From NCBI GenBank assembly GCA_035638075.1, contig DASRAU010000004.1, positions 117,147 through 181,146 on the forward strand: 64,000 nucleotides of DNA, written 5' to 3'. Below the pieces are notes generated by a model. That model was not told where the DNA came from. It made no database searches and saw only the letters and a list, made by a program, of their open reading frames with translations. This DNA is from DASRAU01 sp035638075 (GTDB lineage Bacteria > Acidobacteriota > Polarisedimenticolia > Gp22-AA2). This document shows, in pieces, positions 43,206 through 53,041 of the stretch. The position numbers and the translations under genes are program-made. Numbering within the stretch: the stretch's first letter is position 1; each line of letters starts with the position of its first letter.

Positions 43206-45788
43206 TTACGGGCAGGCTGCGGGGGACAATGCAATTCCTTCGTCGCGGCGGCCTGTCTGGCCGGCTCCGCCGGGCACGTCGTCGTAGGTGCCGACGCCGG
43301 CTCCGTTCTGCGGCCTGGCAACCAGCCAGAAAACCTCGCCGAGATCAGGTGTCGGGGTGAACTCGATCTGGGTCGAGGCGATGTCCGCGCCTGCGCAGCC
43401 TGTCGTCGAGAAGGAATAGTCTCCTCCGGACTCCTGCAGCAGGCTCATCGATCCCCACACGAGGTCATACAGGGTGGCGCCTGCGACCGGAGACCACGAC
43501 ACCGTCGTGCCCATGAGGTCGATCCGCATCGCGACGCAGGGCAGGTTCTCATCGGTGAGACCGTCACAATCGTTGTCGAGGGCGTCGCAGACCTCGGCGG
43601 ACGCCGTTCCCGACGCGCAGCTGTCCGTCCCGGCGACGCACTGTCCTGAGGCGGCGCACACCCCGACTCCGCACGTCGTGGCGAAGCCGTCGACGAGACC
43701 GTCGCAATCGTTGTCGCGGTCGTCGCACAGTTCGATCGCCCCGGGATGCACGTCTGCGCGCGTGTCGTCGCAGTCGCCGGAACACGCCGCGAAGCCGTCG
43801 CCGTCGTCATCCACGTCGGGAGTGGGTACGTCCGGCAGGTACGCGCCGCCGCTCGCTTGGTAGGCCGAGTTCTGGCCGCCCCAGACGATCATGCGATTCC
43901 CTGTCCAGATCGCCGTGTGCAGGTCGCGCGGCGCCGGCGCCGCCGCACGCGAGGTGGGTTGCCACGAATCCGCCGCCGGATCGTAAACGCCCCCCGTGTC
44001 GAGGGGGGTTTCCGTGGTTTGCCGGCCTCCCCACACGACCATCCGGCTGCCGGTCCAGACGGCCGAGTGACGATACCTGCCGGCCGGGGCTCCAGACAAC
44101 GCGGTCGGAAGCCATGTGTCGGTGAACGGGTCATAGCGCCCGCCGGAGTTGGTGCCGGGAGGCGCCGGCCCGGGGCCACCACCCCACACAATCATCGCGG
44201 CGCCGGTCCAGATCGCAGAATGCTGCGCGCGTGCGGAAGGGACCCCGGTCATGGTCACCGGGCTCCAGGTATCCGCGACCGGATCGTAGCGGCCACCGGT
44301 CGCGGTGTCGCCGGATGAGTCGAGGTCGTTGCCACCCCAGATGATCATCCGGCTGCCGGTCCAGACGGCCGTGTGCCAGTAGCGCCTGTGCGGTGCGCCG
44401 ACGGCCGTCATCACCGTCCAGGTGTCCGTCACCGGATCGTATCGCCCCCCGACCTTGGCGACCTGGGAACCGAAGGGATAGCCTGAGCCGCCAAAGACGA
44501 GCATGCGGCTGCCGGTCCAGACCGCCGTGTGCAACGTCCTCGCGTCCGGCGCATTGAGCAAGGATGTCGCGGTCCACGAGTCCGTGGACGGGTCGTAAAC
44601 CCCACCGGTGTTCTCGTAGGGCGCGCCGTGATCGCCGCCCCAGACAATCATCCTGTTTCCTGCCCAGATCGCCGTGTGCCTCGCCCGGCCGGTGGGAGCA
44701 TTCACGGTGCTGACCGGGTTCCACAGGTCGGTCACAGGGTCATAGCGACTCCCCGTGTTCTCGTAAAGTCCGCTGAACCCTCCCCAGACGATCATCGAAT
44801 TACCGGTCCAGACACTCGCGTGACTGATTCGGCCGGAAAGACCGCCGCCCGTTGATGTGGGGAGCCACGAACCGGCGCCGCAGGTGCTCGCCGCCGTGGG
44901 CCTCGGCAACGCTGATTCCCGGGCGACAGGCCGGACGGCTGTGTCGTCGAGGCGCGCGGACACACCATTCCACCATGAACCCCACGAACGCTTCGGCACC
45001 GAGTAGGTGGCCAGCGTCACGGAATCTCCGGTCTCGGCGATCACCACGCGCACGACATAGGAGTCGTCGAGTTCTTCGAGATTCGTGGGCCTGCCGGGAA
45101 GCGCGGGCCATGCGGCCCGGGAACGACCGTACTCCTCCTCATCCAGCACCAGCGTGTCGCTCTCCGGCGTCGGCGCTACATTCTTCTGACCGCGCCCGAT
45201 GGTGGTGCCCGGAGCGGCTGTCGCACGGCCGTCCGCGTCGTCCGACCGCCGCACCAGGCTGACGGTGCGCCGCGGGTGCGCTGCGCCGGGGTCGATGACG
45301 CCCGAGTCGAGATCGGACCAGAGGCGGGTGGCCTCGTCCCGCGCCGCGGCCTGGAGTTGCGGGTCGGAGGCGAGGAACTCGCGGGCCAGACGTTCGACCA
45401 GCAGGGGACGGGCATAGCACTCCGCAATGGTCCGTGGGTCGTTGCCGAGCGCCCCATAGATCTCGCTGAGCCGATCGGGCATGCGCGTCCGGGCGGCCAG
45501 GCGGGACAGCTCGCCCTCGAGCAGATCGGACGTGACGGGAGCGTTCCAGAACGCCTTCAGCGCCGCCGACAGCTTCAAATACCGCCGGACCTTTTCTTCG
45601 AGGCGCGCCCGCGGATACGCCTGCTCGAAGGTCTGCGTGGCTCCGATCTGGTGCACATAGGTGACGCGTTCAATCGCTTCCTGGGCCCGGACTCGATCCT
45701 CGAACGTGATGTCGCGGGCCAGGAGTGGTGCGGTCGCCAGCAGGAAGAGGACCGAGAAACCGAGCGCAAGGAATGGACGTCGGATCAT
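43206..45788 (-). CDS. Secreted seven-kelch propeller protein with MopE-type motifs
   Basis: An 860-residue exported protein; the ATG at 45788 follows AAAGGAGG and a signal peptide (FLALGFSVLFLLATAPLLA). Residues about 25-300 form a helical N-domain of unknown type. Seven kelch units follow, each about 50 residues with HTAxWTGxRMIVWGG and GGxYDPxTDxW, which should close into one seven-bladed propeller. Two MopE-type units (CSGDCDDTRADVHPGAIELCDDRDNDCDG and AEVCDALDNDCDGLTDENLPC) and a fibronectin-like end complete it. It is probably extracellular or surface-bound, binding partners through the propeller. It is bracketed by inverted copies of the structured repeat. Confidence 0.85.
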   Translation of the reverse strand: MIRRPFLALGFSVLFLLATAPLLARDITFEDRVRAQEAIERVTYVHQIGATQTFEQAYPRARLEEKVRRYLKLSAALKAFWNAPVTSDLLEGELSRLAARTRMPDRLSEIYGALGNDPRTIAECYARPLLVERLAREFLASDPQLQAAARDEATRLWSDLDSGVIDPGAAHPRRTVSLVRRSDDADGRATAAPGTTIGRGQKNVAPTPESDTLVLDEEEYGRSRAAWPALPGRPTNLEELDDSYVVRVVIAETGDSVTLATYSVPKRSWGSWWNGVSARLDDTAVRPVARESALPRPTAASTCGAGSWLPTSTGGGLSGRISHASVWTGNSMIVWGGFSGLYENTGSRYDPVTDLWNPVSTVNAPTGRARHTAIWAGNRMIVWGGDHGAPYENTGGVYDPSTDSWTATSLLNAPDARTLHTAVWTGSRMLVFGGSGYPFGSQVAKVGGRYDPVTDTWTVMTAVGAPHRRYWHTAVWTGSRMIIWGGNDLDSSGDTATGGRYDPVADTWSPVTMTGVPSARAQHSAIWTGAAMIVWGGGPGPAPPGTNSGGRYDPFTDTWLPTALSGAPAGRYRHSAVWTGSRMVVWGGRQTTETPLDTGGVYDPAADSWQPTSRAAAPAPRDLHTAIWTGNRMIVWGGQNSAYQASGGAYLPDVPTPDVDDDGDGFAACSGDCDDTRADVHPGAIELCDDRDNDCDGLVDGFATTCGVGVCAASGQCVAGTDSCASGTASAEVCDALDNDCDGLTDENLPCVAMRIDLMGTTVSWSPVAGATLYDLVWGSMSLLQESGGDYSFSTTGCAGADIASTQIEFTPTPDLGEVFWLVARPQNGAGVGTYDDVPGGAGQTGRRDEGIALSPAACP

Positions 45789-45841
45789 CGGCCTCCTTTC
45801 GTCGCCTTCACTGGCTGTGGAGCACTGGAGCAGTTCTTCAC

Positions 45842-45870
45842 CATGTACCCCCACCCCCCCGGAATGTCAA
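45842..45870 (-). promoter_or_regulatory. Promoter of the kelch/MopE gene
   Basis: On the minus strand TTGACA (45870-45865) and TACATG (45847-45842) have a 17-bp spacer, giving a leader of about 47 bases before the ATG at 45788. Confidence 0.55.
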
Positions 45871-46032
45871 CCGATCGTTGACCGCGAAGCAATAGCGACC
45901 AATGGGACCCGAGCGTGCGCTTGAAGAGCGACGGAAGCGCGGGTCCGTCGCGGGCGCAGGAAGAGCGTCGTTTGAGCGGGTTAGAGAAAACGGGAACGCC
46001 TCCGCAGGGGCGTGGGAGACCCCCGAGCGGGT

Positions 46033-46147
46033 CCCATCGCGCCGCTCTTCAGGCGCGATGGGTGGCGAGGGGGCGACCCGAGGGGAGGGCTCGCGCAGCG
46101 AGCCCGGACCCGTCCCCGGCGGGGGGGTTTTCTCTGAGGCGGTGGCT
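46033..46147 (-). repeat. Structured repeat element, copy 2
   Basis: Read on the minus strand it starts 43 bases after the boxB stop: AGCCACCGCCTCAGAG, then the 45-base core (46124-46080) and a hairpin with an 11-bp perfect stem (46033-46043 with 46052-46062). Relative to copy 1 the stem has an exchanged base pair (CCCATCGCGC with GCGCGATGGG, against CCCTTCGCGC with GCGCGAAGGG), so pairing is preserved while sequence changes. Confidence 0.75.
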
Positions 46148-46190
46148 GCGACTCCCTCTTCCCGTGGCCGCGGCCGATCCGCGCCTTCTG

Positions 46191-47606
<1,416 letters not shown>

Positions 47607-47609
47607 CGC

Positions 47610-49301
47610 TTAAGTCCTCGTCCAGTCGAAGGCCGGACGCTCGGGCCGGCCGTAGCACTTGAGCGCCCCGTGGTCGCCCGTGGCGTTCGGGCGCTGGAAG
47701 ATCCAGTTCTGCCAGGCGGAGAGACGGCCGAAGATCTTGGTCTCGGATGTCTCCTTCCCGGGGAAGCGCAGCGACGCCTCCATGCCGGTGAGCGCATCGG
47801 GCGAGAGCGAGGCGCGCTCTTCGAGGGCGACGCGCACTTCGTCGTCGTAGTCGATCTCGTCGGCCGCCACCGTCACGAGCCCGGCGTCGAGCGCCTGCGC
47901 GGCGTCGAACTTCGGGCTCTCCCCCGCCTGCACACGCCCTCGGAGCGCGGCGTGGTCCGCCGGCCGCGACAGCAGCCGCACCTCGAGGCGCGTCAGGCCG
48001 TGCCCCATCGGCAGCGGCCCGAAGTTCACGGGCGACAGGGCCATCTCCACCTTGCGCTTCTCGTCGTCGAGCGCGTAGGTGCGATCGGCCGACAGCGCCG
48101 TCTCGAGGAGCGACCCGGCGAAGCAGGAACCCGGCTCGACCAGGGCGAACAGCGACCGGGCGGTGACATCCAGGCGCCGCAGCGTCCGCGCCAGGTGCAG
48201 GACCACCTCGCGCGCGAACCAGTCGGTGGTGGCGAGGGCCGCCATCTTCCGGTCGTGCGCCAGGACCGCCTCGGGCTTGCCGAGGGTCTTGATGACGAGG
48301 AGCCCGACCTCCTGTTCGTTGAAACGCAGCCGGCACAGCGCGTCCGACAGCTCGCGCGACAGGCGCAGCATCCACAGGTTCGCACCGAGCTTGTGCGCGG
48401 CGGAGGCGTCGTCGGGAGGCGGACCGTCCGGCCCCTTGAGGGTGATGGTCGCGGTGCGCGCCTTGCGATCGAAGGCGACGCCGAGGGTCGAGTAGGCCCA
48501 GAGATCCCGGGCGATGTCCGGCTCGAGCGGCGGCAGCGCCACGCCGGGACCGCGCCGCGGCGGCGCCTGCGCTCCCCGGTCGGCCGAGGCCAGCGCGGCG
48601 GCCCGCTCCTTCACGACCGCGTCGAAGCGGCTGCGCGGGGCGACGGCGTCCACGAGCCTCCAGTCCACCGCCCGCTGCCCCTTCACGCCCTCCGCCAGGG
48701 TGCAGAAGATGTCGGCGTGGTCGCGCCGCACCAGGCGCTTGTCCACGACCCGCGTCAGGCCGCCCGTGCCGGGGAGCACGCCGAGCAGCGGCACCTCGGG
48801 CAGGCTCACCGCCGAGTTGCCGTCGTCCACGAGGACGATTTCGTCGCACGCCAGGGCCAGCTCGTAGCCGCCGCCGGCGGCGATGCCGTTGCAGGCGGCG
48901 AGGAAACGGATCCCCGAGCGGGCGGAGGCATCCTCCATCGCCAGGCGGGTCTCGTTGGTGAACTTGCAGAAGTTGACCTTGAAGGCGTGCGAGGACGACG
49001 CGAGCATGTGGATGTTGGCGCCGGCCGAGAAGACCCGGTCCTTGCCGGAGGTGAGGACCACGACGCGCACCTCCGGGTGCTCGAAGCGCAGCCGCTCGAC
49101 GGCGTCCGCCAGCTCGATGTCCACACCGAGGTCGTACGAGTTGAGCTTGAGGGCGTAGCCGGGGCGCAGCGGCTGCGCTTCCTGCACGTCCCACACGAGG
49201 CGCGCGGTGGCGCCGTCGGTCTCGAGCCGCCAGTGGCGGTAACGTCGCGGCTCGGTCTCGAAGCTCAGAGGCCCCGCGGCGGTGCTGGTGGTTTCGCTCA
49301 C
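47610..49301 (-). CDS. boxC: 2,3-epoxybenzoyl-CoA dihydrolase BoxC
   Basis: A 563-residue crotonase-superfamily enzyme that hydrolyses and opens the epoxide to 3,4-dehydroadipyl-CoA semialdehyde and formate. Two crotonase-like halves are visible: the first with FSAGANIHMLASSSHAFKVNF, GIAAGGGYELALACDEI and LPEVPLLGVLPGTGGLTRV, the second with CFAGSLLETALSADRTYAL. The start is a GTG at 49301 after GGGGAGCGATC. An upstream ATG at 49346 falls inside the operator and is unlikely. Formate release links loosely to fdhD at 2.4 kb. It forms an operon with boxB and diverges from boxR. Confidence 0.93.
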   Translation of the reverse strand: MSETTSTAAGPLSFETEPRRYRHWRLETDGATARLVWDVQEAQPLRPGYALKLNSYDLGVDIELADAVERLRFEHPEVRVVVLTSGKDRVFSAGANIHMLASSSHAFKVNFCKFTNETRLAMEDASARSGIRFLAACNGIAAGGGYELALACDEIVLVDDGNSAVSLPEVPLLGVLPGTGGLTRVVDKRLVRRDHADIFCTLAEGVKGQRAVDWRLVDAVAPRSRFDAVVKERAAALASADRGAQAPPRRGPGVALPPLEPDIARDLWAYSTLGVAFDRKARTATITLKGPDGPPPDDASAAHKLGANLWMLRLSRELSDALCRLRFNEQEVGLLVIKTLGKPEAVLAHDRKMAALATTDWFAREVVLHLARTLRRLDVTARSLFALVEPGSCFAGSLLETALSADRTYALDDEKRKVEMALSPVNFGPLPMGHGLTRLEVRLLSRPADHAALRGRVQAGESPKFDAAQALDAGLVTVAADEIDYDDEVRVALEERASLSPDALTGMEASLRFPGKETSETKIFGRLSAWQNWIFQRPNATGDHGALKCYGRPERPAFDWTRT

Positions 49302-49341
49302 GATCGCTCCCCGCCGCGCGCGCGACCCCGTGCGCGGCTCA

Positions 49342-49393
49342 TGCACTATAGTGCAGTTTCAGTGGCCCTTCCGGTATTGACGTGCACTATACT
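49342..49393. promoter_or_regulatory. BoxR-type operator and divergent box promoters
   Basis: A perfect 14-bp palindrome TGCACTATAGTGCA (49342-49355) overlaps a minus-strand TATAGT (49350-49345) serving boxC. A second half-site TGCACTATA (49383-49391) overlaps TATACT (49388-49393), six bases before the boxR ATG at 49400. TGCA-containing repeats are the known targets of BzdR/BoxR repressors, so BoxR probably represses both directions and is released by benzoyl-CoA. Confidence 0.75.
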
Positions 49394-49399
49394 ACCGCA

Positions 49400-50254
49400 A
49401 TGCCCCGCGCCGCCGCCACCCCGTCCCGTTCCGAGGCGGCGATCCTGGCGCGCGTCGGGGCCGCGGTCCGAGGCGCCCGGCGCAGGCGCGGCCTGACGCG
49501 GCGGGCCGTGGCCGCCCGCTCCGGCCTCTCGGAGCGCTTCCTGGCCCAGATCGAAGCCGGAACCGGCAACATTTCCCTCCTGCGGCTGGTCGACCTGGCC
49601 GGGGCCCTGGAGGTCCCCGTCGGGGCGCTGCTCTCTCCCGAGGAAGACCGGGTGACGCAGCGGGCGGCGCCTCCGCCTCCCCGCATCGCGCTCGTGGGAC
49701 TGCGCGGCGCCGGCAAGAGCACCATCGGGCGCCGCCTGGCGAAACGGCTGCAGGCGCCGTTCGTCGAGCTCGACGCGCGCATCGAACGGGCCGCCGGCAT
49801 GACCATCGGCCAGATCTTCGACCTCAACGGCGAGCGTCATTTCCGGCGCCTCGAGCGCGAGGCGCTGCAGTCGCTCGCGGCCGAGCCGGGGCCGCTGGTG
49901 GTCGCGGCCGGGGGCGGCATCGTCACCGAGCCCGAGACCTGGGCCCTGCTGCGCGCCGCTTTCACGACCGTCTGGCTCTCCGCCGCACCGGCGGACCACT
50001 GGACGCGCGTCGTGGCCCAGGGGGATCGCCGGCCGATGGCCGGGAGCGCGGACGCGATGTCGGAGTTGAAGGGCCTTCTGGAAGCGCGGCGCCCCCTCTA
50101 CAGCCAGGCCGACGTCACCATCGACACCTCGCGCCTGCGCATCGGCGACGCGCTCCTGCGGATCGTCCGCCACCTCGACGCGTCAGCGGCCGACCTCGGG
50201 GAGCGCCGGCCTTCCGCCCTCGACGCTTCGAAGCGAGGCCGCCGGGGCCGCTGA
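49400..50254 (+). CDS. boxR: BoxR/BzdR-type repressor: XRE helix-turn-helix fused to shikimate-kinase-like domain
   Basis: A 284-residue regulator. Residues 15-80 form an XRE-type helix-turn-helix (GARRRRGLTRRAVAARSGLSERFLAQIEAG). Residues 95-265 are a shikimate-kinase-like fold with Walker A GLRGAGKST (100-108), VELDARIERAAG and VAAGGGIVTEPE, which in this family senses benzoyl-CoA rather than phosphorylating shikimate. The ATG at 49400 is six bases from TATACT, so the message is probably leaderless; an in-frame GTG at 49382 lies inside the operator. It is divergent from boxC-boxB. Its last 72 bases overlap the convergent gene. Confidence 0.92.
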   Translation: MPRAAATPSRSEAAILARVGAAVRGARRRRGLTRRAVAARSGLSERFLAQIEAGTGNISLLRLVDLAGALEVPVGALLSPEEDRVTQRAAPPPPRIALVGLRGAGKSTIGRRLAKRLQAPFVELDARIERAAGMTIGQIFDLNGERHFRRLEREALQSLAAEPGPLVVAAGGGIVTEPETWALLRAAFTTVWLSAAPADHWTRVVAQGDRRPMAGSADAMSELKGLLEARRPLYSQADVTIDTSRLRIGDALLRIVRHLDASAADLGERRPSALDASKRGRRGR

Positions 50255-51901
50255 CCCCGCGGCTTTCTTCTTCGGTGTCGCGAGCTTGAGCTGGACCCGC
50301 GTGGGCCCGCCGAGACTGTCGAAGAGCAGGTCATCGTCCCCCAGGAACTGGATCGCTCCGAACCCTCCGTTGCCCAGCGGATGCTGGCCGAAGAGGGTCC
50401 GGTGCACGGTCCGGCCGGTCATCCAGTCCATCCCGGTCAGCTCCCAGCCGTCCTCTTTGGTATAGCCATGGACCAGCACGGTGGCCGACCGCGCGCTCAG
50501 GGCCGGGGCCATTCCACTGGTGACGACGTCGCCGCGTGTCCACACCGATCGCCACTGGTCGTATTCGGCATTCCACTCGAAACGCTCGGCGCCGGCGGCG
50601 GGAGCGAGGATCGGGCCCGTCGCCATGGTGTCCAGGAGGGGCTGGTCGGCTCCCTGCGGGCGGACGGTGTTGACGACGAAGGCGTCGTAACCATGCGCGA
50701 CCACCGAATGGCCGCTCTGGAGAAAATCGGGCGGCGGCGCGACCCCGCAGCTCACCTCGATCTGCCCTGCGACGCGCAGTGTCCGGGCCCGGGGCCGCTG
50801 CACGAACCGGTTGGGGATGTGATCGCGCCAGAAGGCGACGAGCTTCATCCGATCGGCGCCGTCGGTGATGACCACGAGCTTGTCGGGATCGTCTCCGAAC
50901 CCCATCAGCACGGGCGCGGAGCCGGCCCCGGTTCCCGTCTTCCCCGCAGGCGGCCGGCGGCCGGTGTCGTAAGGCGCCGCCCAGGCCCCGTCGGCCTCGG
51001 AGGCCGTCAGGCGAAAGCCGTTCCAGACGAGCTTGTGCATCATCCTGTCGCTGGCGACGTAGATCCCGCCCTTCGCGTCCACCGCGACGCCGTGCGAGAC
51101 CGTCTCGTCGTTCCCAAGGGAAATCACCTGAGGCTGTCCGGCCAGGGTGCGCTCAATCACGGCGACGCTGCGGCGGCCCACAGCGATCACTCGACCGTCG
51201 TAAGTCATGTTCAGGCCGACGATCCCGCCCTCGCCGACAGGCTTCCCGGAGGGGCCGGTCACGGTCGCCAGGTCGAGCCGGGACATCACCTTGAGACCCG
51301 GCCCGGGGTCTCCCTGCACCAGCCGGATGGCGAGGAGCATCGTCCCGCCGGGTCCGGAGTTGACGTAGAGAACGTTGTCGATGCTGACGACGGCGACGCC
51401 TCCCTCCGAAAGGGACGGCCATCCCTGCGGATCTGGACCGAATTCCAGGCGGACGGTCTCCTCCAGCCGTGGCAGGTCCGGGAAGGGCTGGAGCAGCCGG
51501 TCGAGCGCGGTGGGCCCGACGGGCACCACCACCGGGTTAGCGCCGAGCTCGAGGGCGGCGACCTCGACGACATCGGACAGCTTCAGCTCGACATACGCCA
51601 CCCTTCGCGACGACACCGCCCAAAGGAAACGCGGCGACGGCGAGGCGTAGGTCATGAGATTCACGGGTCCCTGCCGGATCCGCGGCGCCTTGAGCAGGTC
51701 GACCTTGAACGTCCCGGGAGACACGCCGTGGACGAAGACGCCGGTCCGGGAGGAATTGAACCCGTCGGCGCCGTACGTCTCGGCGGCGAGAAATGGATTC
51801 CGTGCTGCCTCGGCCGCGGCGGGCAGTCCCTCGGATCGCGCCGGCACGACGCCGGCCAGGAGCACCGCCAGCACCGCGATGACTAGCCGCGCGAGTCCCA
51901 C
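50183..51901 (-). CDS. Secreted propeller-like hypothetical protein
   Basis: A 572-residue protein with a signal peptide (ARLVIAVLAVLLAGVVPARS). Repeated strand patterns (VNLMTYASPSPRFLWAVSS, GGVAVVSIDNVLYVNSGPGG, HGVAVDAKGGIYVASDR, PDKLVVITDGADRMKLVAF) suggest an NHL- or PQQ-like beta-propeller. No catalytic motif was recognised. Its start overlaps the end of the upstream alpha/beta hydrolase by 19 bases, so the two are co-transcribed, and its end overlaps boxR by 72 bases on the other strand. Function unknown. Confidence 0.65.
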   Translation of the reverse strand: MGLARLVIAVLAVLLAGVVPARSEGLPAAAEAARNPFLAAETYGADGFNSSRTGVFVHGVSPGTFKVDLLKAPRIRQGPVNLMTYASPSPRFLWAVSSRRVAYVELKLSDVVEVAALELGANPVVVPVGPTALDRLLQPFPDLPRLEETVRLEFGPDPQGWPSLSEGGVAVVSIDNVLYVNSGPGGTMLLAIRLVQGDPGPGLKVMSRLDLATVTGPSGKPVGEGGIVGLNMTYDGRVIAVGRRSVAVIERTLAGQPQVISLGNDETVSHGVAVDAKGGIYVASDRMMHKLVWNGFRLTASEADGAWAAPYDTGRRPPAGKTGTGAGSAPVLMGFGDDPDKLVVITDGADRMKLVAFWRDHIPNRFVQRPRARTLRVAGQIEVSCGVAPPPDFLQSGHSVVAHGYDAFVVNTVRPQGADQPLLDTMATGPILAPAAGAERFEWNAEYDQWRSVWTRGDVVTSGMAPALSARSATVLVHGYTKEDGWELTGMDWMTGRTVHRTLFGQHPLGNGGFGAIQFLGDDDLLFDSLGGPTRVQLKLATPKKKAAGSAAPAASLRSVEGGRPALPEVGR

Positions 51902-53025
51902 CGGTCAGGTCGCTTGTGGTCGTGGCCGGCGACCCGCTCGCGCATGAACGGCACGGCGTGGCTGAGGAGGCCGCCATTCAGAGCCAGGAGCGTGTAGTGG
52001 CTGCGGCGCAGCCAGTGGAGCGCCGGGCGGTCCCAGACGTTCCACAGGCGCCGCACCGATCGCGGCAGCATGATCTGGTCGTAGAGCCCCGCCACGAGCA
52101 GGATGTTCTCCTTCGGGACCTTCGGGCGGAAGGCGCCGGGCGAGATGATGGTCCAGGCGCGCGTCAGGGACGCCCGGTCCCCCATGCCGCACGCGGCGAG
52201 GTCCTCGCGGACGTTCGTCCCCAGGGGCGTGTCCATGATGGGCGAGACGGGCGAGTGCCCCGCGCCGCCGATGACCACGAACGACCAGTCGCCGCGCACC
52301 GCCGCCATGATCCCCGCGAGATAGCCGCCGAGCGAGTAGCCGAGCACGCCCACGTCTTTGTGGCCGCGGCTCCTGAGCCAGTCGGCGGCGCCGATGAGAT
52401 CGATCACCCCCTGGCGAAACGCTTCCGTGGTCAGGACGACGTCGGCGCTGACAACCAGCTCGCCGCTGTACGAGCCGCGCGGGGTGCGCTCGAGGTGCAT
52501 CGGGTGCGACACGAAGGCGACCGCGAAGCCGGCCTTGAGGAACGGGCGCACGTAGAGGTGCTCGATGGTGCGCAGCATGCGGTGCGCCCAGCCGTGGCTG
52601 ATGAGGACGACCGGCGCGTCCGGCACGCCGCGCACGCCGTAGTAGCGGCCGAAGGCGGTGTTGGTCTCCTCGATCGGCATGCGGTGCAGCGTCGGAAAGG
52701 TGAACCGCTCCACCTCGCAGCCGGCGATGCGGCGGCTGACCTTTTCGGTCGTGACGATCGGGATCCTGCGGTCGCCGCGGTAGAAACGCTCCGGGTCCTC
52801 GAGGTACTCCGGGGCGTCGTGCCTCTTCCACGAGTCGCCGGTGGTCGCGAGGACGCGCCCGCGCTGCCAGGTGATCTTCGACCAGACCCGGAAGCGGTCG
52901 AGCTGGATCTGCAGATCGCGCAGCAGCCGCGGCGGGCGCTCGGATTGGAGGCGCAGCGCGCGGCGCTCGCCCTGGCTCAGCGGAGCGGTGGAGATCTTCG
53001 ACCCTTTCTCTCGAGAGGCGGCCAA
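51883..53025 (-). CDS. Alpha/beta hydrolase
   Basis: A 380-residue serine-hydrolase-fold protein. The oxyanion strand VVLISHGWAHRM (about residues 139-150), the nucleophile elbow GVLGYSLGGYLAG, an acidic stretch ENILLVAGLYDQIM (Asp candidate) and RRSHYTLLALN (His) give the triad order. The first 100 residues are Arg-rich and not signal-like, so it is probably cytoplasmic. The natural ester or thioester substrate is unknown. It is 16 bp downstream of the radical SAM gene on the same strand and overlaps the next gene, giving a three-gene unit. Confidence 0.75.
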   Translation of the reverse strand: MAASREKGSKISTAPLSQGERRALRLQSERPPRLLRDLQIQLDRFRVWSKITWQRGRVLATTGDSWKRHDAPEYLEDPERFYRGDRRIPIVTTEKVSRRIAGCEVERFTFPTLHRMPIEETNTAFGRYYGVRGVPDAPVVLISHGWAHRMLRTIEHLYVRPFLKAGFAVAFVSHPMHLERTPRGSYSGELVVSADVVLTTEAFRQGVIDLIGAADWLRSRGHKDVGVLGYSLGGYLAGIMAAVRGDWSFVVIGGAGHSPVSPIMDTPLGTNVREDLAACGMGDRASLTRAWTIISPGAFRPKVPKENILLVAGLYDQIMLPRSVRRLWNVWDRPALHWLRRSHYTLLALNGGLLSHAVPFMRERVAGHDHKRPDRWDSRG

Positions 53026-53041
53026 GCGGTTCGACTTGCCG

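Larger units (their letters stand above)
45789..46190. other. 402-bp intergenic region with promoter and right repeat copy
   Basis: Between the kelch gene and boxB, both on the minus strand. It holds the kelch-gene promoter (45842-45870) and copy 2 of the structured element (46033-46147). The remaining 45871-46032 has no convincing coding frame or RNA gene. Confidence 0.6.

Noticed and set aside
49302..49346. An upstream ATG for boxC at 49346
   Set aside because: It lies inside the operator palindrome, lacks a ribosome-binding site and adds an Arg-rich non-family lead. The GTG at 49301 has GGGGAG ahead of it.
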